From contig QKXI01000004.1 in assembly GCA_003367665.1 (NCBI GenBank), positions 248,001 to 312,000 on the forward strand: a stretch of DNA of 64,000 nt, read 5' to 3'. The notes beneath the pieces were generated by a model. The model did no database searches. It was not told the DNA's origin and saw only the letters and a list, made by a program, of their open reading frames with translations. Shown here piece by piece: positions 49,598-58,129 of this stretch. Every line of letters begins with the position of its first letter. Positions within the stretch are counted from its first letter, which is position 1. The translations under genes and the position numbers were made by a program. This DNA comes from Leifsonia sp. ku-ls (GTDB lineage Bacteria; Actinomycetota; Actinomycetes; Actinomycetales; Microbacteriaceae).

Positions 49598-50878
49598 CTA
49601 CTCCACCCGCCCCTTCGCGCACGTCTGCTGCGCCGCCGTCTGGCCTGTCACCGACTCCGGAAGCGCCCCGTCCGTTCCCTGTGGCGCGGACGACGGCTGC
49701 CCGCTCGCCGGCGGGCTTGTCGCCGGTCCGGACGGCTGCCCCGTCGCCGGCGTGCCCGTGCCCGGCCCCGCCGTCGGGGCACCCTGCGGCTCCGCCGCAC
49801 GCCCTGGCGCGCCGCTCAGCTTCAGCGGCCGGTCCGCCACGAGTGCCGCGCTCACCGCCGCCGCGGCCGCCTCGTCCGGCACGACCCGGTTGGGGTCGTC
49901 CGGGTCGTCGACCACGGGGTACTGCACGAACACCATGTTCTCCAGGCCGGTGTCCTTGGCGGCGAGGGCGATCTGGACGAGCGTCGTCGGGTTGCGCAGG
50001 GTGTCGGACGGCGTGATGTTCGCCACTGCGGCCTTCGCGAGCGCGTAGAGCTTCACGGGGTCGCCGAGCACCCCGCCGTTCACGATCTTCCTGGCAAGCG
50101 CCGACAGGAACACCTGTTGGCTGCTGATGCGGGACAGGTCGCTGGCGTCGCCGACGCCGTGACGGGAGCGCAGGAAGGACTGGGCTTCGGCGCCGACGAG
50201 GGTGTGCTCCCCGGCCGCCAGGTCGAGGGCAGGATGCGTCCGGTCGTCGCGCATCGGCGAGGCAAGGCACACCGTCACGCCGCCGACCGCGTCCGACAGC
50301 GCGGTGACGCCGGCGAAGTTGACGATCGCGCCGAACGGGATGTCGAGTCCGGTCAGCTTGGAGACCGCGAGCACGACGCAGGAGAGGCCGCCGTCGGAGA
50401 GCGCGGTGTTGAACTGCGCCCGGTGCGTGGACCCGCCGGCCGGGTCGGAGCAGTCCGGGAGGTCCGTGATCAGGTCGCGCGGGAAGCTCACGACCGCCGC
50501 ACTGCGGTGGTCCTCTGCGATGTGGAGCAGCATCGTCACGTCGTTGTGGCCGGCGCCTCCCTCGGCCTGGTCCTCCGGGTTGTCGTACGGGCCGCCCAAG
50601 CCCTCGCGGCTGTCCGTGCCGACCAGCACCAGGTTGACGCCGCCCTTCAGTGCGGCGACGTCGGGGATGTCCTGCTGCTTCCCGCCGCCGAGCTTGCTCA
50701 GGCTGACGCCCGGCTTGACGGAGCGCGCGACGTCCCAGACCCCGTAGGCGGCGACGCCGGCCACCGACAGGACGAGGACGCATACGGCGGCGGCAGCGAG
50801 CCGGAGCACGGAGCGCACGCCGCTCCGGGGAGCCAGCCTGCCGTGGCGCGCGGCTTCCCGGGGTGTTCGGTCGACCAT
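49598..50878 (-). CDS. LytR-CpsA-Psr (LCP) family enzyme
   Basis: A 426-residue membrane protein. One N-terminal helix (about 25-45) anchors an extracellular LCP domain. Conserved parts are VNLVLVGTDSREG (about 80-92), DVTMLLHIAEDHRSAAVVSFPRDL with the catalytic Arg (about 113-136), and FLRSRHGVGDASDLSRISSQQ (about 237-257). It transfers glycopolymers such as wall teichoic acid-like chains or arabinogalactan to peptidoglycan. The C-terminal tail is rich in Pro, Gly, Thr and Ala. The gene runs convergently toward the small two-helix gene. Confidence 0.93.
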   Translation of the reverse strand: MVDRTPREAARHGRLAPRSGVRSVLRLAAAAVCVLVLSVAGVAAYGVWDVARSVKPGVSLSKLGGGKQQDIPDVAALKGGVNLVLVGTDSREGLGGPYDNPEDQAEGGAGHNDVTMLLHIAEDHRSAAVVSFPRDLITDLPDCSDPAGGSTHRAQFNTALSDGGLSCVVLAVSKLTGLDIPFGAIVNFAGVTALSDAVGGVTVCLASPMRDDRTHPALDLAAGEHTLVGAEAQSFLRSRHGVGDASDLSRISSQQVFLSALARKIVNGGVLGDPVKLYALAKAAVANITPSDTLRNPTTLVQIALAAKDTGLENMVFVQYPVVDDPDDPNRVVPDEAAAAAVSAALVADRPLKLSGAPGRAAEPQGAPTAGPGTGTPATGQPSGPATSPPASGQPSSAPQGTDGALPESVTGQTAAQQTCAKGRVE

Positions 50879-50949
50879 GGCACGACCCTAGGGCAGGGCG
50901 GTGGTCGATCGGCCATGCTGGGGGAGGATTGCCAGCCCGGTCGTCCGCG

Positions 50950-51393
50950 TCAGCCGCGCCCCTGCCTCTCGTCCGCCGCGTTGAAGCGCTCCAGCAGCCG
51001 GGCGAACTCGTCGATCTCCTGCTCGCTCCAGCCCGCGAACCGGCGGACCAGCGCGTCCTGGATGGTCGCCGCGACGCCCGCGAGCACGCGTTCGCCCTCC
51101 GCGGTGAGCTCCAGCGCGACGCCGCGACCCACCTCCGCGGGGCGCGGGGCGATCAGGCCGTGCTCCTGCAGCGTGGCCAGTTGGCGGGAGACGGTGGAGC
51201 GGTTGAGCTGGAAGTGGGCGGCGATCTCCACCGCCCGGCAGCCCGGCTCGGCCTGGATGTGGGCGAGCAGCGAGCGGTCCACCTCCGACAGGGTCTGGTT
51301 CTCGCGTCGGATGCGCGCCGTGCCCCGCCGGGCGACCGTGGTCAGCTCGCGCTGGACGCGGGCGATGGAGGTGCGGCGGTCGTCCTGGGTCAT
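50950..51393 (-). CDS. MarR family transcriptional regulator
   Basis: A 147-residue winged-helix regulator. The recognition region is CRAVEIAAHFQLNRSTVSRQLATLQEHGLI (about residues 51-80), and a long C-terminal helix makes the dimer. The ATG is at 51393. It is divergent from an ABC-2-like membrane protein gene; two palindromes in the shared 87-bp gap are the likely binding sites, so it should repress both itself and that gene. No ligand is known. Confidence 0.9.
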   Translation of the reverse strand: MTQDDRRTSIARVQRELTTVARRGTARIRRENQTLSEVDRSLLAHIQAEPGCRAVEIAAHFQLNRSTVSRQLATLQEHGLIAPRPAEVGRGVALELTAEGERVLAGVAATIQDALVRRFAGWSEQEIDEFARLLERFNAADERQGRG

Positions 51394-51416
51394 CGGCAGC
51401 AGTGTAGTCCACCGCG

Positions 51417-51460
51417 AGTTGCATAGCGCAACAGTATGCCGTAAGTTGCATCGAGCAACT
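51417..51460. promoter_or_regulatory. Two MarR operators
   Basis: GTTGC-ATAGC-GCAAC (51418-51432) and AGTTGC-ATCGA-GCAACT (51444-51460), both exact inverted repeats with 5-nt centres. Starts are about 27 bp apart. They fill the intergenic region between divergent marR and the membrane-protein gene. Confidence 0.8.
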
Positions 51461-51480
51461 TTCGAGAGGACCGATCCCGC

Positions 51481-52557
51481 ATGTCCGCGCACCGCATCAC
51501 CCCCGTCCCGGCGACCGTCGCCCCTCCGCGCTTCTGGCCTCCGGCCGACTTCTGGAAGGCCCTGGGCTCGCACATCCTGATCCCGCTGTTCCTCGCGGGC
51601 GGAATGGCGCTCGCGTACCTCGGCGCGTTCCACGCTCCGCAGCCGCACGACCTCCCGGTGGCGGTCGTCGGACAGGGGCCTGCGGCCCAGGTGTTCGCGC
51701 AGACGCTGAACGACAAGGCTCCCGCCGAGCTCGACGTCACGACCGTGCCGACGGCGGCGCAGGCGAAGCGCGAGATCGCCGACCAGAAGCTGGCGGCCGC
51801 CTACGAGGTGAGCGGGGACCACGCGACCATCCACGTCTCCACCGCGGCGTCGGAGACGCAGTCGTCCGCGGCCGAGAAGCTGTTCCTCCCCATCGCCTAC
51901 CAGCAGCACCTGCCGGTGACCATCGACGACGTGCGTCCCGTCCCCGCGGACGACGGCACCGGCCAGGGACTGTTCTTCCTCATGGTGGCGCTCAGCGTCG
52001 GCGGCTACTCGAGCGCCATCGCCCTGGCCGCGGTCACCGCCCGGCGGGGGATCGGCTGGCGGATCGCCGTCTCCGCCGCCACCGCGCTGGTCGTGGCGGG
52101 CATCGGCTGCGTGGTCGCCGGACCGATCTTCCACGTGCTGAACGGCAACGAGTGGGGCATCTGGCTGCTCGCCGCGCTGTACACCTTCGGCATCATCGTC
52201 ATCGGGGTGGGGCTGCACCCGTTCCTCGGGCGCTGGACCACGCCTGCCCTCACCCTGCTGTTCGTGATGCTCAACGTCACCAGCTGCGGCGGCATCTTCC
52301 CGCAGGACCTCCAGCCGCCCTTCTTCGCCGGCCTCAACACCTTCTGGGACGGTGCGGCGTGGCTCGACGCGGTGCGGGCGCTGACCTACTTCCCCGGCCG
52401 GCTGTTCGGGTTCGACGGGCTGAAGCTGGCCCTGTGGGCGACGGCCGGGCTCGGGCTCATGGGCGTCGCGCACCTGCTCACGGTCCGGCGCAGCCGCGCG
52501 GCGGACGACACGCGCGTGGCGACGGCCGAGGAGGAGGCCGCGCTCGTCGCTGCCTGA
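51481..52557 (+). CDS. ABC-2/YhgE-type membrane protein
   Basis: A 358-residue protein with one N-terminal helix (about 30-48), an extracytoplasmic domain of about 110 residues, and about five C-terminal helices. This is the topology of ABC-2 permease-like or YhgE/Pip-type proteins. Conserved segments include DLPVAVVGQGPAAQVFAQ and GQGLFFLMVALSVGGY. No ATPase gene is adjacent, so it may work alone or with an ATPase elsewhere. The start ATG lies 20 bp after the second MarR operator with GAGAGGAC as ribosome-binding site. Confidence 0.78.
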   Translation: MSAHRITPVPATVAPPRFWPPADFWKALGSHILIPLFLAGGMALAYLGAFHAPQPHDLPVAVVGQGPAAQVFAQTLNDKAPAELDVTTVPTAAQAKREIADQKLAAAYEVSGDHATIHVSTAASETQSSAAEKLFLPIAYQQHLPVTIDDVRPVPADDGTGQGLFFLMVALSVGGYSSAIALAAVTARRGIGWRIAVSAATALVVAGIGCVVAGPIFHVLNGNEWGIWLLAALYTFGIIVIGVGLHPFLGRWTTPALTLLFVMLNVTSCGGIFPQDLQPPFFAGLNTFWDGAAWLDAVRALTYFPGRLFGFDGLKLALWATAGLGLMGVAHLLTVRRSRAADDTRVATAEEEAALVAA

Positions 52558-52570
52558 GGGGACGGATGGG

Positions 52571-53047
52571 CTAGGGCGTCGGGACGATGAGCCTGCCGTC
52601 GTCGGCGCCCCCGAGCTGCAGCTGTCCGTCGGGGCGGACCAGCACCGCCCGGCTCCACTGATCGGGGAACGGGCACGGGCCGCCGGACCGGCCGGGGATG
52701 CGGACGAGCGCGACGCTCACGCTCGTGACCACGGTGCCGGTCGCGTCCATCATGGTGACGGCGAGGTCGTGCTTCCGGCCGTCCGCGTCGGACTGCGGCA
52801 CCACGATCTCGAACGAACCGGTCGTGCCGTCCGCCCGGTCGCAGGCGCCGTCGTAGCAGGCGTGCACGGTGCCGCCGGGATGCGCGCTGTGCCACTCCTG
52901 CGTGTCGAGCTCCATGAGCGGCGGCCGGACGGCCGCGCCGGCGCAGGCCGGCATCAGCGGTGCGCAGCCGGCGAGAAGGATCGAGCCGGCGGCGATGGAG
53001 ATGGCGGCCGTCGCCCACCGCACCCGGCGGCGGCCGGTCAGTCCCAC
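52571..53047 (-). CDS. Lipoprotein, hypothetical
   Basis: A 158-residue protein with a signal peptide ending in the lipobox LLAGC (about residues 23-27). The mature part has Cys-Tyr-Asp-Gly-Ala-Cys (CYDGACD) and another Cys in GPCPFPD, possibly a disulfide pair plus a free Cys. The GTG at 53047 overlaps the end of the upstream gene by 10 nt; a GTG at 53023 is also possible. I do not recognise the family. Confidence 0.6.
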   Translation of the reverse strand: MGLTGRRRVRWATAAISIAAGSILLAGCAPLMPACAGAAVRPPLMELDTQEWHSAHPGGTVHACYDGACDRADGTTGSFEIVVPQSDADGRKHDLAVTMMDATGTVVTSVSVALVRIPGRSGGPCPFPDQWSRAVLVRPDGQLQLGGADDGRLIVPTP

Positions 53048-53631
53048 ACGCGCGTCACCTCCGCGGCGACCGCGCGCAGCGCGCCGCCGTCGAGCACGAC
53101 GCGCGTCTCCGGGATGCCCTGCGCCGGCCACTCCGCGACCAGCTCCAGCGGTCCCTCCGGCGGCAGCGGCCACAGCCAAAGCCCGTCGTTCGTGAGGTAG
53201 AAGCCTTCGCTGCCGGAGCCGCTGCTGTCCGACTGGCGCAGAGAATAGCCCGCCGGGCGCTCGAGTCCGAACCCGGGACCCGGCTCGTCGAGGAGCGCCT
53301 TCGACCCATCGCCGAGCGCGACGCCGTAGCGCAGGCGGCCCGTCTCTCGTCGGGCCCACGGGCCGTGGAAGTCCCACTGCGCCAACTGCCAGTCGCGCTC
53401 CGACAGGTCGCCGCGCCGGTGCCGCCGGTCGACCCGGAACTCCACCCCCTCGCGGAACACCCGTGCGCTGGTGAGGACCAGCGCGACCTGGGGTGTCACG
53501 GCGATCCGCTCGGCGAGCGGCACCAGGACCGGCAGCTCGTCCTCCGGCGGCCTCCACCACGGGTCCATCGGGGGCGTCGAGAACCCCTGTCCGTCATCGC
53601 CGTAGGGATCCGGAGGGAAGAAGCTGGCCAT
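53038..53631 (-). CDS. Hypothetical protein coupled to the lipoprotein
   Basis: A 197-residue soluble protein starting MASFFPPDPYGDDG. It is rich in Trp (about 8), has no membrane helix, and has no motifs that I recognise. It overlaps the lipoprotein gene by 10 nt, so both are produced from one message and may act together. The ATG at 53631 is chosen because the upstream in-frame codons (MRRRGRMWWPG) have no good ribosome-binding site; the exact start is uncertain. Confidence 0.6.
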   Translation of the reverse strand: MASFFPPDPYGDDGQGFSTPPMDPWWRPPEDELPVLVPLAERIAVTPQVALVLTSARVFREGVEFRVDRRHRRGDLSERDWQLAQWDFHGPWARRETGRLRYGVALGDGSKALLDEPGPGFGLERPAGYSLRQSDSSGSGSEGFYLTNDGLWLWPLPPEGPLELVAEWPAQGIPETRVVLDGGALRAVAAEVTRVWD

Positions 53632-53687
53632 CACGCGACCAGGCCACCACATCCGCCCGCGGCGCCGCAAGGGCCGACAGGCGCAGA

Positions 53688-53720
53688 AGCGGCCCCGGCG
53701 CGGGAGGCGCCGGGGCCGCT
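53688..53720 (-). terminator. Strong terminator after the duplicated secreted protein gene
   Basis: Perfect 14-bp stem AGCGGCCCCGGCGC with its complement and loop GGGAG, 13 bp after the stop of the minus-strand secreted protein gene. It separates that gene from the two-gene unit with the lipoprotein. Confidence 0.75.
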
Positions 53721-53733
53721 CCGGGTCCGGGGA

Positions 53734-54489
53734 TCAGTGCCCGGCGGCGATTCCCTGCTCGGCCTGCTGGGCCAGCTGCTGGATGCCGTCGCCGTAGCCG
53801 CCCGCGAGCGCCGTGGCGGCGATCTGCTGCACGTCGGCCGTCCGCTCGGCGGCCGGTGCGGAGGCGAGCCGGCCGAGGTCGGTGCGCAGGGCGTCCGGGA
53901 GCTTGGCGGCGAGCTGCGCGTCGCCGGTCACGTCGACCGCGACCGCAGCGCCCGTGTCGCCCAGCTGCGGCGACGAGAGGTCACCGGAGCGGAGGTCGTC
54001 GACGAGGCCCCTCAGGCCGGAGAGGCCCGAGCGGTCGTCCCTGGCGTCCTTGAGGTGGGTGGCGAGGTCCTTGATCGCGCTGCCGTAGCCGCCGTCCAAC
54101 GCGGTGCTCACGATCTTCTTCGCGTCGGCGGTGCGGTCCTTCGCCGCGGCCGTCGAGAGCGCCGTGACGTCGCGCTGCAGTGCGTCCGGCAGCAGGGCGA
54201 ACAGCGCCTTGTCGGCGACGACGCGCTTCGCCGGAGCCTGGGCCTTCGCGCCGCTCAGGTGACCGGCGAACAGGTCGTGGCCGGCGTCCGCTGAGACGTG
54301 CGCCTGCGCCGTCGCCGAGGAGGACGAGCCGGAGCCGGAGGCGCCGCCGTCCACCGTCGTCGCGAACGCTCCCTGGGCTCCCACCCCGACCAGCGCGGTC
54401 GCCGCGACGAGGGATGCCGCGCCGACGGCCGCCCGCTTGGCGGTGAAGGCGCTGCTCTTCCGAACGGAGGTGTTCTTGTTCTGAATCAT
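53734..54489 (-). CDS. Secreted protein with internally duplicated helical domain
   Basis: A 251-residue exported protein. The signal peptide ends near AFA-TTVDG (about residue 44). A Gly/Ser/Thr linker follows, then two related helical units of about 55 residues: the first has LPDALQRDVTAL and DRTADAKKIVSTALDGGYG, and the second LPDALRTDLGRL and ERTADVQQIAATALAGGYG. The spacer between them is about 60 residues. I do not recognise the family. Helical repeats of this type suggest a secreted scaffold or binding protein. The ATG at 54489 fits the signal peptide and has an AAAGGATCC ribosome-binding site. Confidence 0.7.
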   Translation of the reverse strand: MIQNKNTSVRKSSAFTAKRAAVGAASLVAATALVGVGAQGAFATTVDGGASGSGSSSSATAQAHVSADAGHDLFAGHLSGAKAQAPAKRVVADKALFALLPDALQRDVTALSTAAAKDRTADAKKIVSTALDGGYGSAIKDLATHLKDARDDRSGLSGLRGLVDDLRSGDLSSPQLGDTGAAVAVDVTGDAQLAAKLPDALRTDLGRLASAPAAERTADVQQIAATALAGGYGDGIQQLAQQAEQGIAAGH

Positions 54490-54591
54490 GGGATCCTTTC
54501 CGTGCCCGCGCTGCGGCCGACCGGGGTGCCGGCCGCATCGGACCGCGGGCTCCGGCGACGATACGGACCCCGTCTGGACCGTTCGTGCGGA

Positions 54592-54615
54592 CACCCTTCG
54601 AGGTCCCGAAGGGTG
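54592..54615 (-). terminator. Hairpin after the small cysteine-containing gene
   Basis: CACCCTTCG-N6-CGAAGGGTG, a perfect 9-bp stem with a 6-nt loop, 40 bp after the stop of the minus-strand gene at 54656. No T run follows. Confidence 0.5.
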
Positions 54616-54655
54616 GTTGACCCGCCTCGCGGATCGCGTTATCGGGAGGGATTCG

Positions 54656-54874
54656 TCAGGTCGTGCGCGCGCTCATCACCTGACGCAGCGCGTGGCGGAG
54701 CTGCGCCTCGATGCGGCGCGCCTGCTCGCTGCTGACGCCGTCGTTGTCCTGCCGTCGCTCCGAGCCGCCGCAGCGGCTGCCGTCGCGCGTGAAGTGGATG
54801 GCGATCCGTCCGTCGCCGAGGATCGGCTGCTGTTCGCCGCAGTGTGCGCATTCGGTGAAAGAGAACAGGCCCAT
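54656..54874 (-). CDS. Small cysteine-containing protein
   Basis: A 72-residue cytoplasmic protein, MGLFSFTECAHCGEQQPILGDGRIAIHFTRDGSRCGG in its first half. It has a CxxC pair (CAHC) and one further Cys about 23 residues on, resembling an incomplete zinc ribbon; a fourth ligand may be a His (IAIHF). The ATG at 54874 follows TAACGT by 6 nt on the minus strand, as in other leaderless genes here, which supports it as real. No known function. Confidence 0.65.
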   Translation of the reverse strand: MGLFSFTECAHCGEQQPILGDGRIAIHFTRDGSRCGGSERRQDNDGVSSEQARRIEAQLRHALRQVMSARTT

Positions 54875-54937
54875 GCTCAGACGTTACGCACGCCGTGTTA
54901 CCGCGCGATTGCGGCGGGGAGACAGGCCGATGACGGT

Positions 54938-55717
54938 TCAGTCCGCGGCGGCGGGCAGCCCGGAGCGCTCGGCCGGCTGGGCCGGACAGGCGGAGAGGAT
55001 GCGCGCGATCGCGTCGTGCTCCGGCGGCGTCACCCACAACCGGTAAGCCGCCTTGACCGAGACCTGCCTGGCGACGTACGCGCAGCGGAACGCCGTGTTG
55101 GCCGGGAGCCAGGTGGCCGCGTCGCCCGCGGACTTGCGCTGGTTGGTGGCGCCGTCCACCGCCAGCAGGTTGAGCGGGTCGTTGGCCAGGCGGATGCGCT
55201 CCTCGCGGCTCAGCTGCTGCGCGCCGGTGACCCAGGCGTTCTGCAGCGGGACGACGTGGTCGATCTGCACCAGCGCGGAGGTCCGCTCGCCGCGCACGAA
55301 GGCGATGCTGCGCCCGGTGTACGGGTCGGCCAGCGTGCCGGAGAGCACCCGGCACGAGCCCTGGCGGACGGTGCCCGTGAGGTCGCGGGCGAGGATGTCG
55401 TCCCGGGTGTCGCAGCCGTTGCGGTCGACATCCAGCCACGCCGCGCCGAAGTCCTCCGTGCGCTGGTAGCCGGTCGCGGGCGCGCGGCCCTTCACCGGCA
55501 GCGTCGCGAGCAGGGCGAGGGCGGTCCCGGGGGTGGCCGGGGCGGGAGTGGAGGTCGGCGCGGCGGTGGCGCTCGGTGCGGTGGCGCTCGGTGCGATGGG
55601 GACATCGCGGGAGGCGGTCGCGGTGCTGGTGCAGCCCGCCGAGAGCAGAGCGACGGCGAGGAGGGCGACGGCGGTGAAGGGGCGGTGGACGGGCGAGGGG
55701 CGGGGCGTGGTTCTCAT
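54938..55717 (-). CDS. Lipoprotein with DUF1524/HNH nuclease-like domain
   Basis: A 259-residue protein with a signal peptide and lipobox SAGC (about residue 29), followed by a Thr/Pro/Ala-rich linker. The C-terminal domain has the DHVVPLQNAWVTGAQQL motif (about residues 151-167, His-containing) and NDPLNLLAVDGATNQRKSAG (about 178-197), which match the HNH-like GmrSD C-terminal/DUF1524 nucleases. It may degrade external DNA at the cell surface; that is an inference from the fold. A TAGCCT box lies about 9 nt before the start. Confidence 0.8.
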   Translation of the reverse strand: MRTTPRPSPVHRPFTAVALLAVALLSAGCTSTATASRDVPIAPSATAPSATAAPTSTPAPATPGTALALLATLPVKGRAPATGYQRTEDFGAAWLDVDRNGCDTRDDILARDLTGTVRQGSCRVLSGTLADPYTGRSIAFVRGERTSALVQIDHVVPLQNAWVTGAQQLSREERIRLANDPLNLLAVDGATNQRKSAGDAATWLPANTAFRCAYVARQVSVKAAYRLWVTPPEHDAIARILSACPAQPAERSGLPAAAD

Positions 55718-55766
55718 CTGCTCCGAAGGCTAGCGGGCACGGCCGACACCTTCCGTTTCACCTCTC

Positions 55767-55780
55767 AACGATATATCGTT
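55767..55780. promoter_or_regulatory. PadR operator candidate
   Basis: Perfect 14-bp palindrome AACGATATATCGTT, 28 bp before the padR start. ATAT-centred palindromes are typical of PadR/Vtr-type regulators. Its position next to the promoter suggests autoregulation. Confidence 0.75.
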
Positions 55781-55808
55781 AGGTATCGCTGACGATCGGA
55801 GGGTCATC

Positions 55809-56375
55809 ATGTCCACCTCGTTCCCCACCGGCGGCTTCGGCCGCATGGACCCGGACGCCATGTGGCAGGCGTTCGAACAGCTGCGGTCGACGTTCGAGAA
55901 GAAGGTCGGCTCGCGGATGGGCCGCGGCGACGTGCGCGCGGCCGTCCTCTCGCTGCTGAGTGAGAAGCCGATGCACGGTTACCAGATCATCCGCGAGATC
56001 GAGGAGCGCAGCGTCGGCTCCTGGAAGCCGAGCGCGGGGTCCGTCTACCCGACCCTGCAGCTGCTCGCCGACGAGGGCCTCATCACGGCCGAGGAGTCGA
56101 ACGGCCGCAAGACGTACGCGCTCACCGAGGAGGGCCGCGAGGTCGCCGCGACCGAGGGCGCCGCGCCGTGGCTCGACGGTTCCGGCACCGCGGGAGACGG
56201 CGCGGGCGGCCAGCGACGCAGCGCGGGGCCGGGTGCGCTGCCGAAGGCCGGCGTCGAACTGGCGCAGGCGGCCGCGCAGGTGCACCGCACCGGAACGGCG
56301 GAGCAGGTCCAGGAGGCGGTGGCCGTGCTGGAGGAGGCACGGCGCCGGCTGTACTCGATCCTCGCCCAGGGCTGA
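55809..56375 (+). CDS. PadR family transcriptional regulator
   Basis: A 188-residue regulator. The PadR winged helix spans about residues 40-110 (VLSLLSEKPMHGYQIIREIEERSVGSWKPSAGSVYPTLQLLADEGLI). A C-terminal helical region (about 145-188, PKAGVELAQAAAQVHRTGT) is longer than minimal PadR proteins and would be the dimer and ligand domain. An Ala/Gly linker sits between. It is followed 4 nt later by the ABC1 kinase gene, so the two are in one unit. Confidence 0.9.
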   Translation: MSTSFPTGGFGRMDPDAMWQAFEQLRSTFEKKVGSRMGRGDVRAAVLSLLSEKPMHGYQIIREIEERSVGSWKPSAGSVYPTLQLLADEGLITAEESNGRKTYALTEEGREVAATEGAAPWLDGSGTAGDGAGGQRRSAGPGALPKAGVELAQAAAQVHRTGTAEQVQEAVAVLEEARRRLYSILAQG

Positions 56376-56379
56376 CCGG

Positions 56380-58092
56380 GTGGCGGATCAGGCGCCGGCC
56401 GCGACGCGAGCACCCGCGGCGACGCCGGCGACCCGTGCGCGCTACCGACGCATCCTGCGCTTCGCCGGCTGGAACCTCGCCGTCACCTGGTGGTACGAGC
56501 TGTTCCTGCCGCGCATCGGGCTCGCCTCCGTCGCCGCCCGCACGCGCTCACGGCGCATGCGGCGCTTCGCGCAACGGTTCCACGCGCTCGCGGTCGACCT
56601 CGGCGGACTGATGATCAAGGTCGGGCAGTTCATGTCGTCCCGGCTCGACGTGCTTCCTCCCGAGATCACGTCCGAGCTGGAGGGGCTGCAGGACGAGGTG
56701 CCCGCGGTGCCGTTCCCCGCCATTCGGGAGCTCGCCGAGGCGGAGCTCGGCATGCCGCTCGACCGGGCGTTCGCCTCGATCGACGAGGTGCCGGTCGCCG
56801 CGGCGTCGCTCGGCCAGGCCCACCGCGGGCGGCTCCTCCCGGAGCTCGCCGCGGAGGTCGGGCTGGACGCCGTGGTGCTCAAGGTGCAGCGTCCCGGCAT
56901 CGACGCGATCGTGGAGGTGGACCTCGCCGCCCTGCGCCGTGTCGGCCGCTGGCTCAGCCACGTGCGCCTGGTGTCAGACCGCGTCGACGCCCCCGCGCTG
57001 GTGGAGGAGTTCGCCCGCACCAGCCTGCAGGAGATCGACTACCTGCACGAGGCGGGCAACTCGGAGCGGTTCGCGGAGGAGTTCGAGGGCGACGCGCGCG
57101 TGGCCGTCCCGTCGGTCGTCTGGGAGCGCACGACGACGCGAGTGCTGACCCTGCAGGACGTCACCGCGATCAAGATCACCGACGCCGAGGGGCTGCGCGC
57201 GGCGGGCATCGACCCCGCAGAGGTGGCGCCGGTGTTCGCCGAGGTGATGTTCGACCAGTTGTTCACGAACGGGTTCTTCCACGCCGACCCGCACCCCGGC
57301 AACATCTTCGTGACCCCGCTGCCGGAGGCCCCGGGGGAGCGGCCGTGGCGGCTCACGTTCGTCGACTTCGGGATGATGGGCGAGGTGCCGCCCGGCACGC
57401 GCAGCGGGCTCCGCGCGCTGCTGATCGCGGCCGCCTCCCGTGACGGCAAGGGACTCGTGGATGCGACCCGCCAGGTGGGCGTGCTGCTTCCGACCGCCGA
57501 CACCGCCGAGCTGGAACGTGCGATGACGCACCTGTTCGCGCGGTTCGGGGGCATGGGCTTCGCCGAGCTGCGCGAGGTGGACCCGCGCGAGTTCCGCGAG
57601 TTCGCGGTGGAGTTCGGCGACGTGGTGCGGTCGCTGCCGTTCCAGCTGCCGGAGGACTTCCTGCTCATCATCCGGGCCATGTCGCTCACCTCCGGCGTGT
57701 GCAGCGCGCTCGACCCGTCCTTCAACCTGTGGGACTCGGTCGAGCCGTACGCGGCGCAGCTGCTGCGCGACGAGCGCGGGAACCTCGGCCAGGACCTGGC
57801 GAGGCAGGCGCTGGAGAACCTGGCCATCGCCTGGCGGCTGCCGAAGCGGCTCGACGACCTGATCACGCGCGTCGACGACGGCTCGATCGCCGTGAACGCA
57901 CCCCGGCTGGAGCAACGGCTGGGACGGCTGGAGCGTGCGGCCCGGCGCCTCGTGGCGGGCGTCGTCTTCGGCGGCGTCGTGATCGCGGGAGCCATCATCC
58001 ACACGACGGACCCGGTGCTCGGGACGGTGTTCCTTGTCGCCTCGGTCGTGCCGCTGGCATTCACCGTCTTCACAGGCCGGAGGGGCGGCTGA
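56380..58092 (+). CDS. ABC1/UbiB-family atypical kinase
   Basis: A 570-residue protein-kinase-like protein. The family motifs are the KxGQ stretch KVGQFMSSRLDVLPPEI (about residues 80-96), the Ala-rich loop AAASLGQAHRG, HADPHPGNIFV (catalytic loop, about 303-313) and DFGMMGEVPPG (metal binding, about 334). One or two helices are at the C-terminal end (about 523-563). UbiB/COQ8-type proteins support quinone-lipid metabolism in other bacteria; the target here is not known. It starts GTG and is led by padR. Confidence 0.92.
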   Translation: MADQAPAATRAPAATPATRARYRRILRFAGWNLAVTWWYELFLPRIGLASVAARTRSRRMRRFAQRFHALAVDLGGLMIKVGQFMSSRLDVLPPEITSELEGLQDEVPAVPFPAIRELAEAELGMPLDRAFASIDEVPVAAASLGQAHRGRLLPELAAEVGLDAVVLKVQRPGIDAIVEVDLAALRRVGRWLSHVRLVSDRVDAPALVEEFARTSLQEIDYLHEAGNSERFAEEFEGDARVAVPSVVWERTTTRVLTLQDVTAIKITDAEGLRAAGIDPAEVAPVFAEVMFDQLFTNGFFHADPHPGNIFVTPLPEAPGERPWRLTFVDFGMMGEVPPGTRSGLRALLIAAASRDGKGLVDATRQVGVLLPTADTAELERAMTHLFARFGGMGFAELREVDPREFREFAVEFGDVVRSLPFQLPEDFLLIIRAMSLTSGVCSALDPSFNLWDSVEPYAAQLLRDERGNLGQDLARQALENLAIAWRLPKRLDDLITRVDDGSIAVNAPRLEQRLGRLERAARRLVAGVVFGGVVIAGAIIHTTDPVLGTVFLVASVVPLAFTVFTGRRGG

Positions 58093-58129
58093 GCGGAATA
58101 CCGCCTGATCCGCCGCTGTTTCATCCACT

